64,000 bases of DNA from Gemmatimonadota bacterium (GTDB lineage: Bacteria; Gemmatimonadota; Gemmatimonadetes; Longimicrobiales; Gaopeijiaceae). Shown here piece after piece: positions 62,449-64,000 of this stretch (positions are counted from its first letter, which is position 1; each line of letters starts with the position of its first letter). Location: the NCBI GenBank assembly GCA_021295815.1, contig JAGWBQ010000012.1, positions 1-64,000 on the forward strand, written 5' to 3'. Under the pieces are notes generated by a model, which was not told where the DNA came from, did not search any database, and saw nothing but the letters and a program-made list of their open reading frames with translations. The translations under genes and the position numbers were made by a program.

Positions 62449-63768
62449 ATGGCTACCAAGGTTCACATGGAAGCCCTCTCTCCCACTATGGAGGAGGGAC
62501 AACTGGTCAGATGGTTAAAGTCCGAAGGTGATTCGGTCGCGAGCGGCGATATCCTGGCGGAGATCGAGACCGACAAGGCGGTGATGGAGCTCGTGGCGAG
62601 GGGCGAGGGCAGGCTCCTGCGGGTCATGCTCGCCGAGGGAGGGACGGCCGAGGTCGGTGCCGTGATAGGGGTGATCGGGAGCGACGGCGAAGACGTCTCG
62701 GCCATCGCGGGGCCGGCCGGCGGCGGTTCCGCGAACTCCGGGGCGACTTCGGACGGCGCCGAGGGCGCGGCAAACGCCGAGGGCGCCGCTGCACCCGGTA
62801 AAGTCGCCGACACCGGGAGTGCGGCTGTCACCCGCAGCCGGCCTGCTCCGGCCGAGGTCGAGGCGGAAGCCGATCTGGTCGGGACCGGGAGGGTGAAGGC
62901 CAGCCCGGTTGCACGCCGGATGGCTCGGAACCTCGGTATCGAGCTCGCCGGAGTCACGGGGAGCGGCCCCGGGGGTCGAGTGGTCAAGAGGGACGTGGAG
63001 GCTGCCCGGGAATCCGCCGTCGCCGCCGCGACCCGGGCAACCGCCCAGGTCCTGCCGCAGGTGACCGCCGCGGAGGGACCCGAGTTCACCGACCTAGCCG
63101 TCTCGCAGTTGCGCAAGACGATCGCCCGTAGGCTGGGAGAGTCGGTCGGACCGGTTCCGACCTTCTTCCTGACGGTCACCGTCGACGCCACCCGACTGCT
63201 AGCCGCTCGGAAGTCCCTGAACACCATGCTCCAGGGCGGCGGCCTCAAGGTCTCGGTGAACGATTTCGTGCTCAAGGCGGCGGCGGTCTCACTCCACCGG
63301 CATCCGGAGTGCAACTCGCACTGGATGGGCGAAAGCATCCGCAGGCACAATCGCGTTCACCTGGGGGTCGCCGTGGCCGTCGAGGACGGGCTCATCACAC
63401 CCGTCGTCCGCGATGCGAACCTCAAAGGCATAGCTCATATCGGTGCGGAAGTGCGTGAGCTGGCCGGTCGGGCGCGCGAGAAGCGGCTGATGCCCGAGGA
63501 GTACACGGGATCGACCTTCTCCGTGTCGAACCTGGGCATGTTCGGGATCCACGAGTTCACCGCCATCATCAATCCGCCGGAGGCGGGCATACTCGCAATA
63601 GGCGGGATCGAGGATACCGTCGTGGTCGAAGACGGCGAGATCGTCGTCGAACCCCGGATGCGCGTCACCATGAGCTGCGACCACCGCGTGATCGATGGCG
63701 CCCAGGGCGCGCGTTTCCTGGCCACCCTGAAGGCGATGCTCGAGGAGCCGGCGGGGATGGCGCTGTGA
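62449..63768 (+). CDS. pdhC: Dihydrolipoyl acetyltransferase, E2 of pyruvate dehydrogenase
   Basis: A 439-residue protein from ATG at 62449. One lipoyl domain at about 1-80 has its lipoylated Lys in ETDKAVMELVA. A Gly/Ala linker precedes the E1/E3-binding domain, KASPVARRMARNLGIELAGV to VKRDVE. The C-terminal catalytic domain has the acetyltransferase motif SCDHRVIDGAQGARFL with the active-site His. The E3 gene (lpd) was not found in the window. Confidence 0.95.
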   Translation: MATKVHMEALSPTMEEGQLVRWLKSEGDSVASGDILAEIETDKAVMELVARGEGRLLRVMLAEGGTAEVGAVIGVIGSDGEDVSAIAGPAGGGSANSGATSDGAEGAANAEGAAAPGKVADTGSAAVTRSRPAPAEVEAEADLVGTGRVKASPVARRMARNLGIELAGVTGSGPGGRVVKRDVEAARESAVAAATRATAQVLPQVTAAEGPEFTDLAVSQLRKTIARRLGESVGPVPTFFLTVTVDATRLLAARKSLNTMLQGGGLKVSVNDFVLKAAAVSLHRHPECNSHWMGESIRRHNRVHLGVAVAVEDGLITPVVRDANLKGIAHIGAEVRELAGRAREKRLMPEEYTGSTFSVSNLGMFGIHEFTAIINPPEAGILAIGGIEDTVVVEDGEIVVEPRMRVTMSCDHRVIDGAQGARFLATLKAMLEEPAGMAL

Positions 63769-63793
63769 CGTGCAACTCATGAATGGGAAGATC

Positions 63794-64000
63794 ATGAAAC
63801 TCCGTAACGTAGCCGCGCTCTCGATCACCGCCATCGCGGTTCTCGTCCCTACGTCATCGTGGGCCGAGGCAGCCGCTGCGCTTCCGGCCTCCCCACAACA
63901 CGCCGATCCGAACCGCTTCGGCTACCTGGACGTCTTCGAACTCGAGGTGGCCGCCGATCCGCGCATCTCGCCCGACGGCAGCCGCGTCGTCTACGTGCGA
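63794..64000 (+). CDS. S9-family peptidase, N-terminal end
   Basis: The first 69 codons from ATG at 63794 (an in-frame ATG at 63779 is an alternative). A signal peptide (LRNVAALSITAIAVLVPTSS) is followed by DVFELEVAADPRISPDGSRV then VYVR, the common opening of secreted prolyl-oligopeptidase-like S9 peptidases. Cut by the window edge. Confidence 0.65.
   Translation, partial: MKLRNVAALSITAIAVLVPTSSWAEAAAALPASPQHADPNRFGYLDVFELEVAADPRISPDGSRVVYVR

Overview
The window is high-GC DNA from a Gram-negative bacterium. It carries outer-membrane beta-barrels, a TonB-dependent receptor, many signal peptides and lipoboxes, and a secretome of PIG-L deacetylase, M14 and S9 peptidases, NHL/6-bladed propellers and a DUF2911 lipoprotein. 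That style of secretome and the chromosome-origin gene order fit Gemmatimonadota or a close relative. This is an inference from gene content; no 16S rRNA or other phylogenetic marker test was possible. No transposase, prophage, integron or CRISPR array was seen, so this reads as core chromosome near the replication origin plus ordinary accessory genes.

Layout. 1-3976: two ABC permeases of the BPD_transp_2 type (the first cut by the window edge) and a secreted PIG-L deacetylase. 4093-9882 (minus): a frameshifted sodium:solute symporter with a small membrane protein and an IPT/TIG protein upstream, a DUF2911 lipoprotein with a Met-Glu repeat, and two NHL-repeat proteins. 10037-16000: HupE/UreJ-like membrane protein, threonine dehydratase, UPF0104-type membrane protein, outer-membrane protein, DinB, PaaI-type thioesterase. 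16141-20033: APC permease with two Usp domains, translationally coupled to a second sodium symporter. 20233-24671: tRNA-Asn, then a lipid block (acyltransferase, Tam41-like nucleotidyltransferase, CDP-alcohol phosphatidyltransferase, acetoacetate decarboxylase-like protein, DAG-kinase-like lipid kinase). 24708-34239 (minus): a broken propeller protein, then a tightly overlapping run of sensor kinase, sigma-54 activator, coiled-coil periplasmic protein, beta-barrel, ModA-ModB fusion and ModC, headed by a PrcB-like lipoprotein.

34254-48793 is the origin region: pyrE, dnaN, dnaA, rpmH, rnpA, yidD, yidC, a perfect parS site, then parA, parB, an M23 peptidase, a bactofilin, a Nif3-like protein, a small protein and an uncharacterised three-gene membrane module (two 4-TM paralogues flanking a von Willebrand A-like protein). 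A second parS core lies inside yidC and a candidate oriC lies between dnaN and dnaA. The nine genes from parA onward overlap or nearly touch, so segregation, envelope-shape and unknown membrane proteins probably share transcription. This is the most interesting part of the window.

48837-64000: a large outer-membrane protein, a BtuB-like receptor under an adenosylcobalamin riboswitch, thymidine kinase with a small coupled gene, an M14 peptidase, a zinc-ribbon membrane protein, a DUF819 transporter, then lipA with pdhA-pdhB-pdhC (lipoate synthesis beside the lipoylated pyruvate dehydrogenase) and the start of an S9 peptidase.
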